A stretch of DNA of 64,000 nucleotides from NCBI RefSeq assembly GCF_964355755.1, contig NC_092676.1, positions 28,812,288-28,876,287 on the forward strand, written 5' to 3'. The notes below the pieces were generated by a model that had not been told where the DNA came from, ran no database searches, and saw only the letters and a list, made by a program, of their open reading frames with translations. The position numbers and the translations under genes are program-made. The DNA comes from Antedon mediterranea (Eukaryota > Echinodermata > Crinoidea > Comatulida > Antedonidae). Below, piece by piece: positions 42,409 through 57,400 of this stretch (position 1 is the first letter of the stretch; each line of letters opens with the position of its first letter).

Positions 42409-45400
42409 ATGAATATATTCCGCCATAACAAAAATCGATGTTTGGATGTATTATAACTAGTAAAAAAAATCTTCGCATCAATAATATTTTCAACCATACC
42501 TCAGTCTTTGATCTGATCAACGTATCCGAGTTCGTCTGGCTTTGATTGCCAGGCCACCGTGACCAGGCAGACGACCCTTTAGCTGTAGCTGGTCTCGACA
42601 AGATCGATTTCCCGCATTTTTCATCATTTAATGTTTCAACAATGTTCGATTTGTAAGTTTGCCAATTAATATCTGATAAATATTTCATGTACAGTTCCTC
42701 ATCTGTTGGTATACTGCCGAAGAAAAACAAACAAATTTTACGTTGATGATATGAATCGTTAAGCTTGGTTCCCACTAGGACGCAACGCGCGTTGCGTCTC
42801 TAGTGGGAACCAAGCATTAGAAACTTGTTTCGGTATCGACAACCGGTTGGCAAAGAAATAAAGGAACATTTTTTTTGCAAGGGTTTTTGCAAGAAATAAC
42901 TTTAACTACAACTTATGAGAGGCCTACTTTGTCGTTTGTAATCTCTGTCGCCCAGATATCTGTTGGACCCCGTTGGAAACAAGTTAAAAGGGACGTTACG
43001 ATACACGACGGTTAGGGGAGGACGGCGAATATCATGTGTTCGCTAATCGCTAGAAACAAGTAAGTTATTATAAAACTTTTACGGGTTATCCTGGTGAAGA
43101 TATCTGGGTTTTGTTGTTTCTGTTCATGTATTTTTGTTTGTTATAAATTGTTTATCGTTTTAAGTTATGCAAAATTAAAGAACAAAGAATCCCAAAAAGA
43201 GTAAGTGAAAGTAGGCTTAAAGCCCCATTCCCTACGTTTTTTAGATCTAATTTAAGATCACAAACTATATTTAATGTAAAAATAATACTATATGGTCCTA
43301 TTGCGATAACTTTTTTCGTCTTTAAACGGTTAAAAATGTGAAAAATAAGTCGATTCTAATAATTATAGCGGCCCGCTATAAATCCCAAAATGCATTGCGC
43401 GCGGATTGATATTTTTGTTTTTCACCTGTAATTCGCCCACTTTTCGATCGATCGTGAGGCCAAAACAAATGGAAGACTCCTAACTTTTCAGCGAAAATAC
43501 CGGGTTTTCCCCAATTTGTATCAACGGAGTCTGGCAAAAATAGAAAGACAATTAATGCAGCAACTATACAACGTCAGGCTAGGTATATAGGTAGCGTACG
43601 ATGTTCGTACGTTACCGATGTTTACCAGCTAGGCCTACAAAACTAAGCCTAGCTAGGCTAGGCCTAAGACCGTCCACGAGAGGTCGATCGCCGCGAGCTA
43701 CTTAGGTAGTGCATTGTTTCTCACTTTTTATCATAATTTACCATAAAACGTACATTTAAGACAAGGAATGACATGGTTTAATGTTTTTAAAGTGATATAT
43801 ATGTATTATTTTCCAAAAAACGTCCAAAATTGCAGGGAAGGGGTCTTTAAACGTGGACATTTTGAACATACAAATAAAATGCAGATTTCAAAACCTGGTC
43901 AACCTAAAAAATCACCTCGAAGCTGGCTCATGATTTCTCGAATAATCATCCAGTAACTGTTTTGGCGCGTATTCTTGTAACTTTCTTTTCGACACGCACA
44001 TCAGACGTACACCGTTACTCACAAGTATTACACCGGTTGGTTTATGCTTCCCGTCATCCGTTTGCTTCACTGACGTCATTTCCTGTGAATGCAAGCGTTA
44101 ATGTCACTAATGTATTGTAATTCTATTGTGCTACTGAGTGTGTTGCATTATTGAATGCTTTCATGAACCCTCCAAAAATGGGTCAAATGTAATTAGTTTT
44201 GAAAACATTCATTTACTGAAAACATTTTATGATTTGTAGTTTTGGGTTAATTACACATTACCAGTTTATAATTTATATCGAGAAACAAATTGCACAAAGG
44301 CGCCAATCAACGGCTGCTAATTAAGCGTTTCTCGGTGTCTTACTTGTTAAAGTTTGAACTTAAAAGAAAGTACAATACAGTGGTATAATAAACAAACCTA
44401 CATGTCTAACTGGTAATTACGATACACACATGATTATCTACGAGTTAAATCTAGAATAGTCAAGATGTAAATAGGTGTGTTTATTCTTGTCTTCTACCCT
44501 GTAATTGTTGCTTTCAATTTTCTTTCATACGTCATTATATGGCGACTATATAGCAGGTAGATATTCTCATTCTTAAGCTTCATCTACACTATCAAACTTA
44601 TTATGACAAAAAAAATGTGATGTGCCCATTTATGGACATGATGATGTCATATCACTACCATATTTGGGAATATCACTACCATGTTTGATAGTGTAGACAG
44701 AGTTTATATATCATTATATGGCGACTATAATAAAGCATGGAGATCTTCTCATTCTAAAGCTCTGTCTACACTATCAAACTTTATGTGAAAAAAAAATTTG
44801 ATGTGCCCATATTTGGACATGATGATCACTACCATATTTGGGAATATTACTACCATGTTTGATAGTGTAGATAGAGCTTACATATCATTATATGGCGACT
44901 ATACCAAGGAGATATTCGACTCATTCTTATACGTAAATAATAAACAAATGACGTATTGGGACACACAATATCGCGTTGTAAAGTTTACTGCAAATTGGAA
45001 ATGCTTTATTGCTATAAGATATCTATACAAAACCAATCAACTAAAGAAGAAATGCAAAAGAGAGAAATTTAGGTTAAGCATTTAACCAAATCTCATCAAT
45101 CATCAATCAATCGTCAATCAATCATCAATCAATCGTCAATCATCAATCAATCAATTATCAATCAATCATCAATCAATCAATCACCTACCGTGGACTCGCC
45201 ATCTTGTATATCTCCAATCTTTATGTAGCATTTATTGTGCTTTGTAGCATGAGGAAATGTTTTTGTATTGCCGGCACTGGACCTTGGTCGAGGAGGAGGA
45301 AGGTGTCTATCTGCGCATGTCCTTAAGGAACGACTATCGCTCCGCATAAACTTGGACAGATCTAGTTCCTTCAACATCACTAATTTCCCCTGAGATATAA

Positions 45401-48400
45401 AACATTAACATCACGTGTTATCATTCACTTAACATTATACAAGGTTTTTAAGTCGGAGTCTTTTTAATATAACATTGAGAATTACCAATAGTTACCTTAA
45501 GAACGAAATATAGATAATCCGTGGCTATAGTATCTCTATCGACTATTTTCCCGTAAGAAACCTCACGGATCTGTGACTCGAAGCAAAGTCGATGCAGATT
45601 GGCTTTGGGCCACTTTCGGAAAAAGTTGTATTTTCTAAAATAAAAAAGGATAGTTATTGCAATGATACGACGATGATGTTATGTGTTGCTAAACTTAGAC
45701 GCAACCCAATGGTGTGGGGCAACGCAGTAAGTTGACCAATCACAATCGACAATTCGGATGACGTGTCATGACTGATCATTTTCATCAGTAAAAAAAACGT
45801 TTCCTAGATTGTATTGTTTTAGTATGTTTAATGTGCTTATGTCTGTTTGTTTCCGCGTCATAACATACCAAAAATAGCTCCTTCAATGTTTACATAATAA
45901 TTAACTGAATTAATGACATAAGTGCTGACGGTTTAATTCACATTTTCCCAATCCAATTACGTCACAATGTCGTTTTCTGACGTAATATAACAACACGTCT
46001 TCTTCCGTGAATAATTGATAGTCACGGTCAATAGAACAAGTCGAGTGGGTAAAAAAAAGATTTTGATGAGGTTTATAAAATAAAACACACAGATAAAACA
46101 CATCAATAAATATTGTCATACCATGGATGAATTAATTAGAAGAATGGTCTAACTAACGCATGTTTTATTAAGACGGGTTAATGACTATAACTAAAGATTG
46201 GTTCCCACTAGCGACGTAACGCAACCTACGCGCGCAACGTAAGAAAATGTCCTTCTAAATTGTGTTTGCCCACGCCTGCGTGAAATCAAACCTGCGCTGT
46301 TTGCAGCACTCTGACAGGGGCGGATCCAGGAAAAGACACTCATAATAATGCAGCATTCTACCAATGAGCAAAACGATCATACTTTTTCCCTCCAATAAAC
46401 ACACGTGACTAATTACAGGACGATATAACATTTTGTTGCCGATTTCATTCACTCATTATTTAGTTTTGATTGCGTTCAAGTTCAATGCGAACGTCCATCT
46501 AGGGGAAGCGAATTTAATGCTTTTATTATGGCTCAATATTTATTTACATCAATTTGTTGAAGAAATTAAATATATAAATAGGTATTGATACAGTTGCGTG
46601 GATGGCCTAGAAAAAAAATCGGTTGCTATAATGTACACTACAGTAGGGCCTACAGTTACCACAGTAGGCCTACGATATTATTATTAACAAATCCTCTATG
46701 ATGATGATCTGTAGGTAACCACGGCGTTCCATTTTTGACGTATATACACTTTTATTTATGCTTGCTGACTGCCAGCAATCTAAACAATAGGTAGACCTAC
46801 GCGGTTGTATGGCGGTGTCCTTTGTACGAATCGTTAGAGCCCGAGTATGGGTACAATACAAGCGTCAATATCATGTTACATCCAGGGGGACTAAAATGCG
46901 TTTATTTTTCTGGTGAAAATAGGCAATTCATTTCGCAACTCTTAGAAATTTACAGCATCGGCAATGGTGACCTCTAATAAAAAGTAATTTAGCACGGCGC
47001 TAAAACAATGTATTTAAATAAAAAGTGAAAGTTTTACTCTTTTTTACGCTTCTTTTCCCGATTTTTTTCCCCTTATGGTAGGATAATTTTGTTTTCCCAG
47101 ATTTATAGGGGGGGGGGGGGCGTGCGGAGGGTGCGCCCCCCCCCCCGGATCCGCCACTGTCTGTTGCGTCGTTGAACCGCTCTACCATTGTACACGCGGA
47201 GCGGACGGGCGGTTTTCGCTCTAGATAGATACAGATTATACGTGGACACTATGTGTAAATTAGCCTGAAAACAAAACGGTGTTCCATACTTACTGAGTAA
47301 TGTCTATCTTCTCGGTTAGTTCGCCTTCATAAATATACGGGCAAGATTCCAGAAAAGTATCTTTCTCGATTTCGAATAACTCTGTTGGCTCTCTGCATAT
47401 AATTGAAGCAGTACGTCTGCCATCGCCTAAAAGGGCCAACTCCTGGGGGAGGGAGATAGATTATTATACCAACAACTATACACATCCGACACTAACATTT
47501 AAGTACTTGGATAATTACTGGAAAAGTTCATGGTTTGAGGCTTAATGTGTACAGTAGATTAAGTCGTGAGTTACAACTCTGACACAGGTCAGGATTGAAC
47601 CCTGGACTTTGGGGTTGGAAGGCAAACATGTTAACCAAGACAGGCCTACAACAACTCAATAATAACGAACGGTAGGTTTAATTCATACATCAAACAATCA
47701 CACTTTTATTGATGAACCTCAAATCGTTAAAAAAAAAATATAATCAATGTTAATAGAGATGATAATGAATGAATGATAAAGGTGTACATTTCTTACCCCA
47801 AAACATGCTCCTTTGCCGATGATGTTGACTGTTTGTGCCATCACTACTCCAGTCTGGTCCTCTATGTCTAACTGCACAAACACCGATCCAGAGTAGATGA
47901 AGTAAAAACCGAACCCAACGTGGCCCTGTCTTACGATCACTCGACCCTTACCACAACTAAAATGGAATTAGTAAAACACAATAATAATAATAAACTCAGA
48001 ATTATAATTAATTATTAATAAACAAGGAAAAACTGTTAAATAAATACCGTATAAAGCTCTGTCCATATCACTACCATTTGGTGTAGACAGAGCTTAACAG
48101 AAACTGTGCGCGCACGCGAATCTTGGAATAACCATATTGTTTACACGCGCGCACGAAAAAGTTGATATGGTTTCCTTGAGTTTGAAACTAATTGTACCTC
48201 ATGTATCTGGCCACTCGGCAAAGTTCCAATCGCACTTTGTTAGTAAAACGTTCAAAACTCTTCATGTCATTCATCACTCCGTATATCTTGTAAATTGCTT
48301 CGGGCGTTCGGTCCTTCGGCAATGTGTCGGCAATCTGTGGCAACCAGCTTGGGACTCGTAACTAATAATTATATACATAATTATGTAAAAACAATTACGA

Positions 48401-51400
48401 CACAAAGTAAAATTATGCATCCATCTAAAATACTTATATTTGCATTTGTCTTTGTGTCATTGTTTATCATGTTGAATGTATATGGGGCGCCATACGCGGC
48501 AAAGTGCTGTGCGTATGCGTCTCGTAGATGTACTAGGTCATCATAAGACAAGGATACGCTTCTATTGCGAATATATTTATGTGATGAATAATAATATTAT
48601 GTAAGGAATTGAATTGTAACGCATTTTAAACGATTATATTGATTGTATTGTTTTTTCAAATTTTTGTTTTGTTTTTAATTTCAAGGTTTGTATTTTTCAT
48701 GGTTTTGACAAGCGCCTTGAACAATTTGTGGATATGTGCACTGTATAAATCTTATTATCTATCTTTATGTACTGAATCCATAATAAAGTTGAATGTTTAC
48801 CGAGTAGCCTTTCTGAAATGTGTTTTTATTAAACCGTAGATTTTCCTTCTCTTCAGAGGTACGCGTAATGTAGTGTAGTTGTGCCACGAATGTTTCGGTT
48901 GTAGAATCCTTCGAACTGCGCAACATACACGACGCTATCAACGATACAACTTTAATGATCCGCATGGCTCGTTTTAAAGTTTCTCGTAGCTGAAAGGAAC
49001 AATAAAATACATATTTATATTTATTGGAATCTGATTGGTTGATGGCGCGCGTATAAACTATAGTCAATCAATTGGATTGATTGGATAAGGTTTATCGCAA
49101 ATAGCTTGATTTCGCAAGGAACGTCATTGCACAATGCATGGTGGGAAGGGTTTGGGAGCAAACGTCATGACGCGCACGTACAAACAACAAATCACGTACG
49201 TGCGCATCGTGACGTTTGCGCGCTCCCAAAAACTTCCTATTTGTGATAAACTTGATTGGATAGTTCTTACTCTTGTTTTTCGTGCAATCGGGTCTTCGAT
49301 TTCCGCGTCACTCAATCGATGCAGAATACGTGGTTTGCGTGCAGTCACAATCTCTCCGTGAAACCCTAACGACAAAGATCTACAGTGATAAAAAGGAAAC
49401 TTCAAAACACCCTATATATTAATTAAATAACCGAGAACATCACACATTAATAATTGGTGGGGCCGGGTACCGTAAACGTTGTTCGTATTTTAACATTACG
49501 TTATTCATAATTTAATTCGATGCTTCAGTATAGTTAGACAAATATAACCTTCCCTACTTCTCGATTCCATTATCATTATATACAATTCTGCATTCAGAAA
49601 ATTAAAAAAATAAATCATTCCGTACATCAGTCGTCGTACGACGCGCGCGTTCTAGTCACTGAGCATTCAAGGTTGGTTATTATTACGTATTATACAACCA
49701 ATAATCTAGTCACTGAGCATTCAAGGTTGGTTATTATTACGTATTATACAACCAATAATTCATCATAGCTATAATAAACACTAAACACATACAAATAATT
49801 AGATAAATTACTTATTGTGTATGATAAGACATTAACAGACACATGTTAATGATATAGCATTAGTATAATGGCAATATAAGTACTTTGTTTGATCGTTACC
49901 CAGGTGATAATGTTGCCTAAATAAGTATTTTTAACCATGCGTGACCATGTTTGATTACGCGTACATCAGGGACACATTTACAAGAAGCTTTCATTATTCA
50001 AAACACTCAAAGGTAGAATGAGATAAAAACAAAAACATCGGGTGTTATCATCCAACCAAAAAATAAATTTTACTGTATAATGAATTGTTTATTCGATCTA
50101 CAAAAATGATGTATTGTTTACCTGCTGTTGTATTGACTAATTGTTCAAAAGGAAGTCTCTTAAGTATCCACTTAATAAGTAAAGAGTTGGCCACTCTCAA
50201 GTTCTCAAGTTGTTATCAAATCAGTATTGTAAACTCGGTAAATAAATATTCTTTCAAACGTTGTTTAATTTAGATGAATAGAATCGAATACTTACACGGA
50301 GTTAGCCGACAACTGATACATAATCAGTGTAAAGCCTAAAATAAGCAACAACGAGGTTTTAAATGTCAATTAAGGCACACGGAAATAATGTATAAATCTA
50401 TTTAAAAATGAAATTGGAAAAAAAATTAAAGGCAAGAAAATGATAACAGATAATCTATGGCACGATCCTGTGCTGTTCGTAAACTCGGTGTTCAGTTACT
50501 TGACGTATTGTTTGAGATCTTAAACTAGCAACGGCAAAAAAAAACCCAAACAAAATCAACTAATCGTAACAATCACACTACTGTATTAACCATTACAATC
50601 AATTGTAAGCTATATGTGCCCTGAGAACCAATGTGTAGGACGTACTTGATTATGAATTTGTATTACTTAAGTGTATCCGCTGATTAACACACAATTGAAT
50701 AAAATAAAATGCATTTTTGATTGGTTTTCAAGCAGATATAGCTAGGGTAATAATTGATTAATAAAAATGGCCTGGTACAACTAATATGTCATACAGATAC
50801 ATACTATTTTGTTTATGTTCACGTTTAAGACAAAGGTGTATGTATGGAAGGCCTACTTATTAGATCTTAAATAATGCCTGTGTCGATAAATAACATTATG
50901 GAAGGCCTACTTATTAGATCTTAAATAATGCCTGTGTCGATAAATAAAATTATGGAAGGCCTACTTATTAGATCTTAGATAGATAGATTATGATTTTGAT
51001 ATTAACATCTTTTCGATAAACTACAGATGAACTTTAACCCGACAAATGCAATTAACACAATCATGGGGGAACCAATAATAATTTACCTGAGCAGTTTTCT
51101 GCACCGTAAATCTGCTGTGGATACCTTTCTTGATGGTTTTGGTGTCGTACCAGTACCTTTACCTGTACTATCCTCCTCAACTATTCTATCATCGATAACA
51201 GACCTACTCAACACAGGAGATGAATACGATATAAAGCGGTCCGATGTTTTTCTTTCTCTTCTGACTTCACTCGTACCACCATACTTATTTTCAAATCCAT
51301 GATTGTATAAAGGAAGCGACGTTCTTGTCCGGCAGTTTGTCGATTGGTCCCGAATTGTTATACCGCTAGATATCGGACAGACTCGCTGGTTGGACATTTC

Positions 51401-54400
51401 GTCTGTTTGAGTTTAAAATAGAGGATCGTTTGTCCCAGACTAACAACGCGGACCTTCTCATTCGCTGTTTTAATTGGTTAATTTTACACAATTGGTTATG
51501 TAGATTGTGTATTGTTTCTGTATCACGGAACAGGTGGTATATAAAACTTCCAAGTTGTTAATGTTTATTCTGTTTTCAGAGAAAAAGGAATTCTTTGTTG
51601 TTGTAATTATTTTTTTTGCTACCATCATACCTGGAAGTTGTAAGTATTAATCAATTTAATATTTTAAATCCAATTTTAATAGCGTGTGTAACACTAATTC
51701 TACCGAGAAGATGTCAAGTGGCATTTGTTTGTTAACTAGCCTAATAAACGAACGCATCAAAGTTTGAGCGAGCGCGTACAATTCTTTGTGGCTAGGACGC
51801 AACCTAGGTAACGCGTCGCAATTATACCAAAATGAAAAAAAAATTCAAATTTATCCGTATACGTGTTGTGATACTCTATTGATTCGAATTATCCGTAGCT
51901 TGTGATTGGTCAAATTACTTGCGTTGTGCGCACAACTTACGTTGCGTCCTAGTGAAGACGCAGCTATAGACATGTTATCAACACAGAAATTTGTGTGAAG
52001 AATCTAAGAGTTGTCACTTCTTTAGAAGAATAAGGCAATAAGAAATACTGGAAATACAATGAACATTTAATTTCGCAGATAGCTTAACCCTCTTACGATA
52101 ATGACATAAAACATGACAAGACTGATGTATAGCATTATCACACGGATTTAACACACATTAAAAGTAAGCTATTAATTACTGTTATGCTGTTTTCTGTAAA
52201 ACACAGAGTTGCTCAATCTTTTAAATCAAGAAAGTGTAGAACAAGAGTGAGGATGTCTAGAGGTCTCGGAAGAAAACTCGTTAAAAAACATTAATATAGA
52301 ATGGTTGTTGCGAAACGTTGCTACAATTTTGGAACAAACAAATTAAGGTAGGTGAAACGTTTTACATTACGTATATATATAATCAAAGTAATTCTCAGGC
52401 GTACAACAGTTGTAATAATTCCTGTTTTATATAAGGCATGTTTACACTGTGACGATATAGTTCCGGGACTCAAAATTGTCTTTTGCTTTCTTTATGGAAA
52501 TGTACATTTATCTTCTTACGAGTCTTTATGAAGGAAATAAATACCATATCATTAATTAGACTATAGTCTTATAGATGTCAGTTGTTTAGATTTCATAACA
52601 CATAATTTAGACAAAAACAGCAATTAAATTAAATTTAATTACATAATTCAATTTTCACGAACGTTAAACAAAAAAAACTTTGTGCAGTGATGTTCATGAG
52701 AAATGTATACGTGATGTCTAGTTAATTTAAATAGCGCCCTCAGCGACGAATGGGTTACATTAATAATGTTAATGTTTGGTTGATGTAGAAAAAAAGATAT
52801 GTGAAACAAACATACAAATATTAATTTAATTGTAGTTATTTTTGGATTTTTGGTAAACATTTGAAGTGCGCTCAAACGTTGATAAAATATAACAGCATTT
52901 GTACGCGCGCGTTAATATTTTTATTTCTATAATAATATACTTAATTTTCACACGGTGATGTCACCGCTGCATTTTTGAACTAGTATATCATTATCTATTT
53001 CATTCAACTAAAAATGTTATAGCCTATAGACAAATGTATGTGGCTCATTTGTCAAGAGTCAGTTTAAATAGTAAATCACGTTAATATAATAGATAAAAGC
53101 TATGGATTAAATCAAGGATGCTGTACTTTGATTGATCGTATATTCATGCAAAGATACTAAAGCATGTAACCATGCTTTAGGTAGGTAAGTAGTTAATTCA
53201 TTACTACAAACTTTATGCATTTCTGGCCATGTAGAATTTGAAGAGGTGGGGGCAAAGGAAGGATGAGATAAAAATAAATTGTGTAGATGTAGATAAAGAG
53301 AAGCATTAAACCTTCTCATTAACTTTGAAGATGTTTGTTGATAAAATAAATCATCAAGGTTCCAATACAACGATAATATTTTAACAGTACTGTATAATTA
53401 TTTTACTTTAAGCAATGATAATTATTCGGATTGTAAAAAATACAAATATTGAACAGTAGGCCTAAGTTCGTATGGCGCGCCAAGTACGCCTAAACTTATA
53501 TAATAGCATAATATGGTAGAGTACAGTAAATGTTCGATGTTCATGACACAAGGTTAGTATAACCACACCACAAATGTCCTCTACTAAGTTTATTCTGTGC
53601 TGCTTGATCCCTGGATTGGATTGTTAATGCTGAAGGATATCCACCCAATAATTATTTAAAAATATCTATTTTTTAATTTTGATGAAATTGATATTAAATG
53701 TTCAAAATCACCCAAGGCGGCACTACATATTTAATTTTACGCCATTAAAATCATTGTATGAATTCAAGGGTAGACCTTGGATGAGTTAAAAAAAAATAAT
53801 TCCTTAATGTTAATTGAACTTCCGTTGTAAAGGTCACGTACGTGAAGATGGCCATTATTGTATTTATGTGGGTTGAAATACGAAGTTAAAATTAAACTTT
53901 TTTCTACTCTCGCAAATTTACTCTCCGCATTTTGCATTTATTACAAAATTGATGAGGAGCAGCACTCTACATAACAGTGACAATTAACCATGCTTTGTCG
54001 CGTCGCGTCACGTGTGTGCGCGGGGGTGCGTGCGTACATCAACTCACCCAATTGACTCTATCGATACAGTAGGTGAACTCCGTGTCCTCTCACTCGATAC
54101 TGCATATCGTCTTTCTTTTACTCTGCCCTCTGGCGGCAGGTTGTCGACTGTACCGACTGATATACTGCCCATACTTCCAGAACTTTGGCAGTTTCTCTCC
54201 CGTCTGCAGGGTAATTGTTGGAAAAAAAGAAAAGAAAATTGCTTTTCCCGTGAAACATAACAACATTTGTATAAAGGCAGCGCAGAAGAAAAAAAACTTT
54301 ATAAAGATTGATTTCATTGTTTAAATCTTTTCTTTCAATATACTGTATTTTGAAGTCATTACCAATACCATATATTTCTATTTTGGAAATAGGCTAAAAC

Positions 54401-57400
54401 ATTTATTATTATTAGACTGAAGAACTTACAAATCAAGTAGGTGATTACCCCAATTATGGTATAACATATCAGACGTCCAAAAGCTACTCTTCATTTGCAT
54501 TTGGAAGATGACGTCACTGGTTATCCCAATATGCTTACGCGTTGTGATTCTTCTATGAAGATCTTTCTTTAATCTACCGCTAGTTCGGTGTTTAATATTT
54601 TCTTGCGAATCGTAAGCTGCTGAACTGTCTTCATCGTCACTACAGTAGCTGCAGCTGGTACAGCGTTCATACTGAGACATTGCAGGTGAGTTGTAGGTAC
54701 CAGAAGTGGGACACTTTGGCGTTCGCATGTACTGAAGACGATCATTTCCATCATCAATGTCTTTAGGCTTACCAAGTATCAATCGGTCACTTGTCTCGAA
54801 TAAAGATTTGATATATGTAGGAGGTGATCTTGGTGGTAATAAAGGGTTGGCAGTAACCGGTCTAGTTCTGATTCTTTGGCTAGCCGGTTTACCGCCAACT
54901 TGTTTTGTGCGTGATTTTGGCGCAGGCGCAGTGAGTGGTCTTATACGTCTGCTGTTGAGCGTCATCGTATGCTCCATCCTACATAGAAACGAATAATGAA
55001 ATAAATATTGGTTTTAGGAATTAAATAACTTCATATGGGAGTACAAAAAAGAAACAGTAGTTTATTTCCTCTTTGGTATTGTAAACATTGACCGAAAAAA
55101 ATTGATGTGTTTCTCTCAGAAACATCAGTCCGCCCTCCTTTAAAATAACGTTTTTCTGATACTTTAGTTGGTTCTCTAAATGTGATTTAAAGAAGTAAAT
55201 CATTAAAAAATAACTATTAGTTTTATTCTTACCTTGTTTAACCAAAATGCTGGTCACATTCTTGGTCTTTGGCGTAGATATTGTAATAAACGTCACCGGC
55301 CGTTGACTTAATCTCACTACAGCTCAAATAGGATTCACTTTTTCATTCGAATAATTAAAACACACGACGGCACCAGACAATGTAATTAAACAAATAAACC
55401 TTAGTTAATTTTCTCTGAAATCTGCTACTTCTTCCTAATTAAAAAGCACAGTTAGTATCTATTTCTGCAGTGTATATTAAACATATAGATTGTCTAAATG
55501 AGGAACAAGCCACATCCTTAATTAACTGTTATTATGACTTGCTTTCGATGTTGTTGGTCATAACATTACGTTAGAACATAACATAAAGGCCATCATAAAT
55601 GTGTTCAAATTATGTAGACACACTGTGACGAGACCTATATGATAGCAATAATGATGATAATTTAAAAAGCAACTCAACAGCACACATTTTACAAGGCTAA
55701 ATTTAATACTGCGAGTAGTTTAACACAAATTTGACGCACGAGTACGAAAAGCGTTGATTATTATCAGCTTTTGAACACGCGAGCGTACCAAGTGCGTGTA
55801 TATCTTGTGTATATTGATGATGATGATGCAATATTAAAGGGCTGGTTTAGATTAATGTTCAACCTTCCAGTATACGATAATAAGCACGTTATATAATTAT
55901 AACATTAGCGAATAGTATAATTATATTATTTCCATGCATACAATTACAATGTTTGGATACGACAACGTTATTAATTAAAATGTTCAGTATTTGCTGATAA
56001 ATAATTTATTCTGTATTAATATTATTCACCTGCATAAATCTAATGTTTTAATTTGTTTTGAGCACATTGGACTTAATTATGGTTTATGCAGTGTGGCTTA
56101 TACCACCTATCGATTCTTTACATTATTAGATGTTAAGTCGCACTGGTTACGATTACATTACGTCAAAATGGTATGTTTATTATTTTGTGATAATGGTCTA
56201 AAAGCAAATTGGGAGATAATGACAGCAATTTGTCCAAAACACACACTCTTACGCCCGTATTCTTAAACCGGACTTTAGTCGTAGTTCGAAGTTCGACTTG
56301 AAAAAGTCGTAGTTCGAGCTATTACTTCAAATTCGATTCAAAAACGAAGTAGTCGAAGTTTGCAGTTCGACTTAATGAAGTCGAGCTTTTAGTCGAGTTG
56401 CAGTTGGGTAACAAAGGCTATACATTGGCCAATGACAAGAGAGTATTTGAGGAGCAGACGAAATTTTGCGCATTGATATCACTTTCCATTTTCTTACAAC
56501 ACTTTTTACGCATCGGGACTATACATGAAAAATAATTTTAATCGTTAATTTATTAGAACAAGATGAGTATTAATTTAACAGTGAAGTACTTTTGATTAAC
56601 AACAAACAAAATCTTCAAAATATATTTAGGAACTATGGCGGTACGGTAACTTTTATATTTTCTAAGCCCCCAACAAAGTATGATCGCGACGAACCACGCA
56701 CTTCAAAGCGTGAAAAGAAAGCGCTAGGCCCCCTAACATTCCATCGCGTGGTGAATTTCCGCATCTGCCATTGTCGCTATGTTAATAATAATGTTAGAAA
56801 TAGCACTTCCATTAATTTTTGGACAAACTTTTTCATTGAAGTGAATATAAAAACATATATTCTAACGATTTTAACACCATAATTAAGTATCTGTGCCTAG
56901 CGGTTTCGAAGATACATAGTACGTTATTAAAAATGGCCGCCATTTTAATTATGCAAATTAGGCTACTTCCTGTTGTCGAAAAATGTCCTAACGTTGATTT
57001 CGGTAGGGGTCTAAAAAACACATTTCATCAAAAAAACCTTTTCTTGCAATTTGTGTGAGTTAAAAGTCTAAATCCCATGGACTAATGGCGTGACGTAGTT
57101 GAAGTCGGACTTGCGCGAAGAAAATTATGTAATTTGTATACAGTTGTAAATAAAGATGATTTTCATTATTATAACATATACCAATATATATTTAATTAAG
57201 CTAATATAAAAATAGATATTTCATTCTTCAATATCTGGCCAATATAACAACTCAATGACTGTTACGTTTTTCATAAACATCGTTTAAAAACCATTTAGTC
57301 GACCATTTAGCCTGCCCCCTCCAGGACTAAAAAAATCGATCAAAATCCGTCTCGATTTAGTCGAGGTTGGCCTGAATTAGTCGGCGATTTAGTTGAAGTT

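Larger units (their letters stand above)
44534..44927. repeat. Tandem duplication carrying two family 1 MITEs
   Basis: The flank 'tcattatatggcgactata' occurs three times (near 44534, 44711 and 44886), separated by two MITE copies. This shows one insertion later duplicated with its flank, not two separate insertions. It lies in a CNBD2-like intron. Confidence 0.85.

Noticed and set aside
47581-47650. Functional tRNA gene on the minus strand
   Set aside because: Boxes are recognisable, but no intact acceptor stem or cloverleaf could be made.
50290-50336. Extra CNBD2-like exon after acceptor TTATTTTAG
   Set aside because: The upstream exon ends in phase 2 and this segment then meets a stop codon. 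The exon at 49271-49379 joins in phase without it.
53107-53370. 87-residue minus-strand ORF in a CNBD2-like intron
   Set aside because: No splice sites at useful places, no start context and no recognised similarity.
55021-55317. Minus-strand ORF ending before a GTAAGA donor near 55.23 kb
   Set aside because: Its phase does not match the exon at 54978, and its 5' boundary gives stops in the alternative frame.
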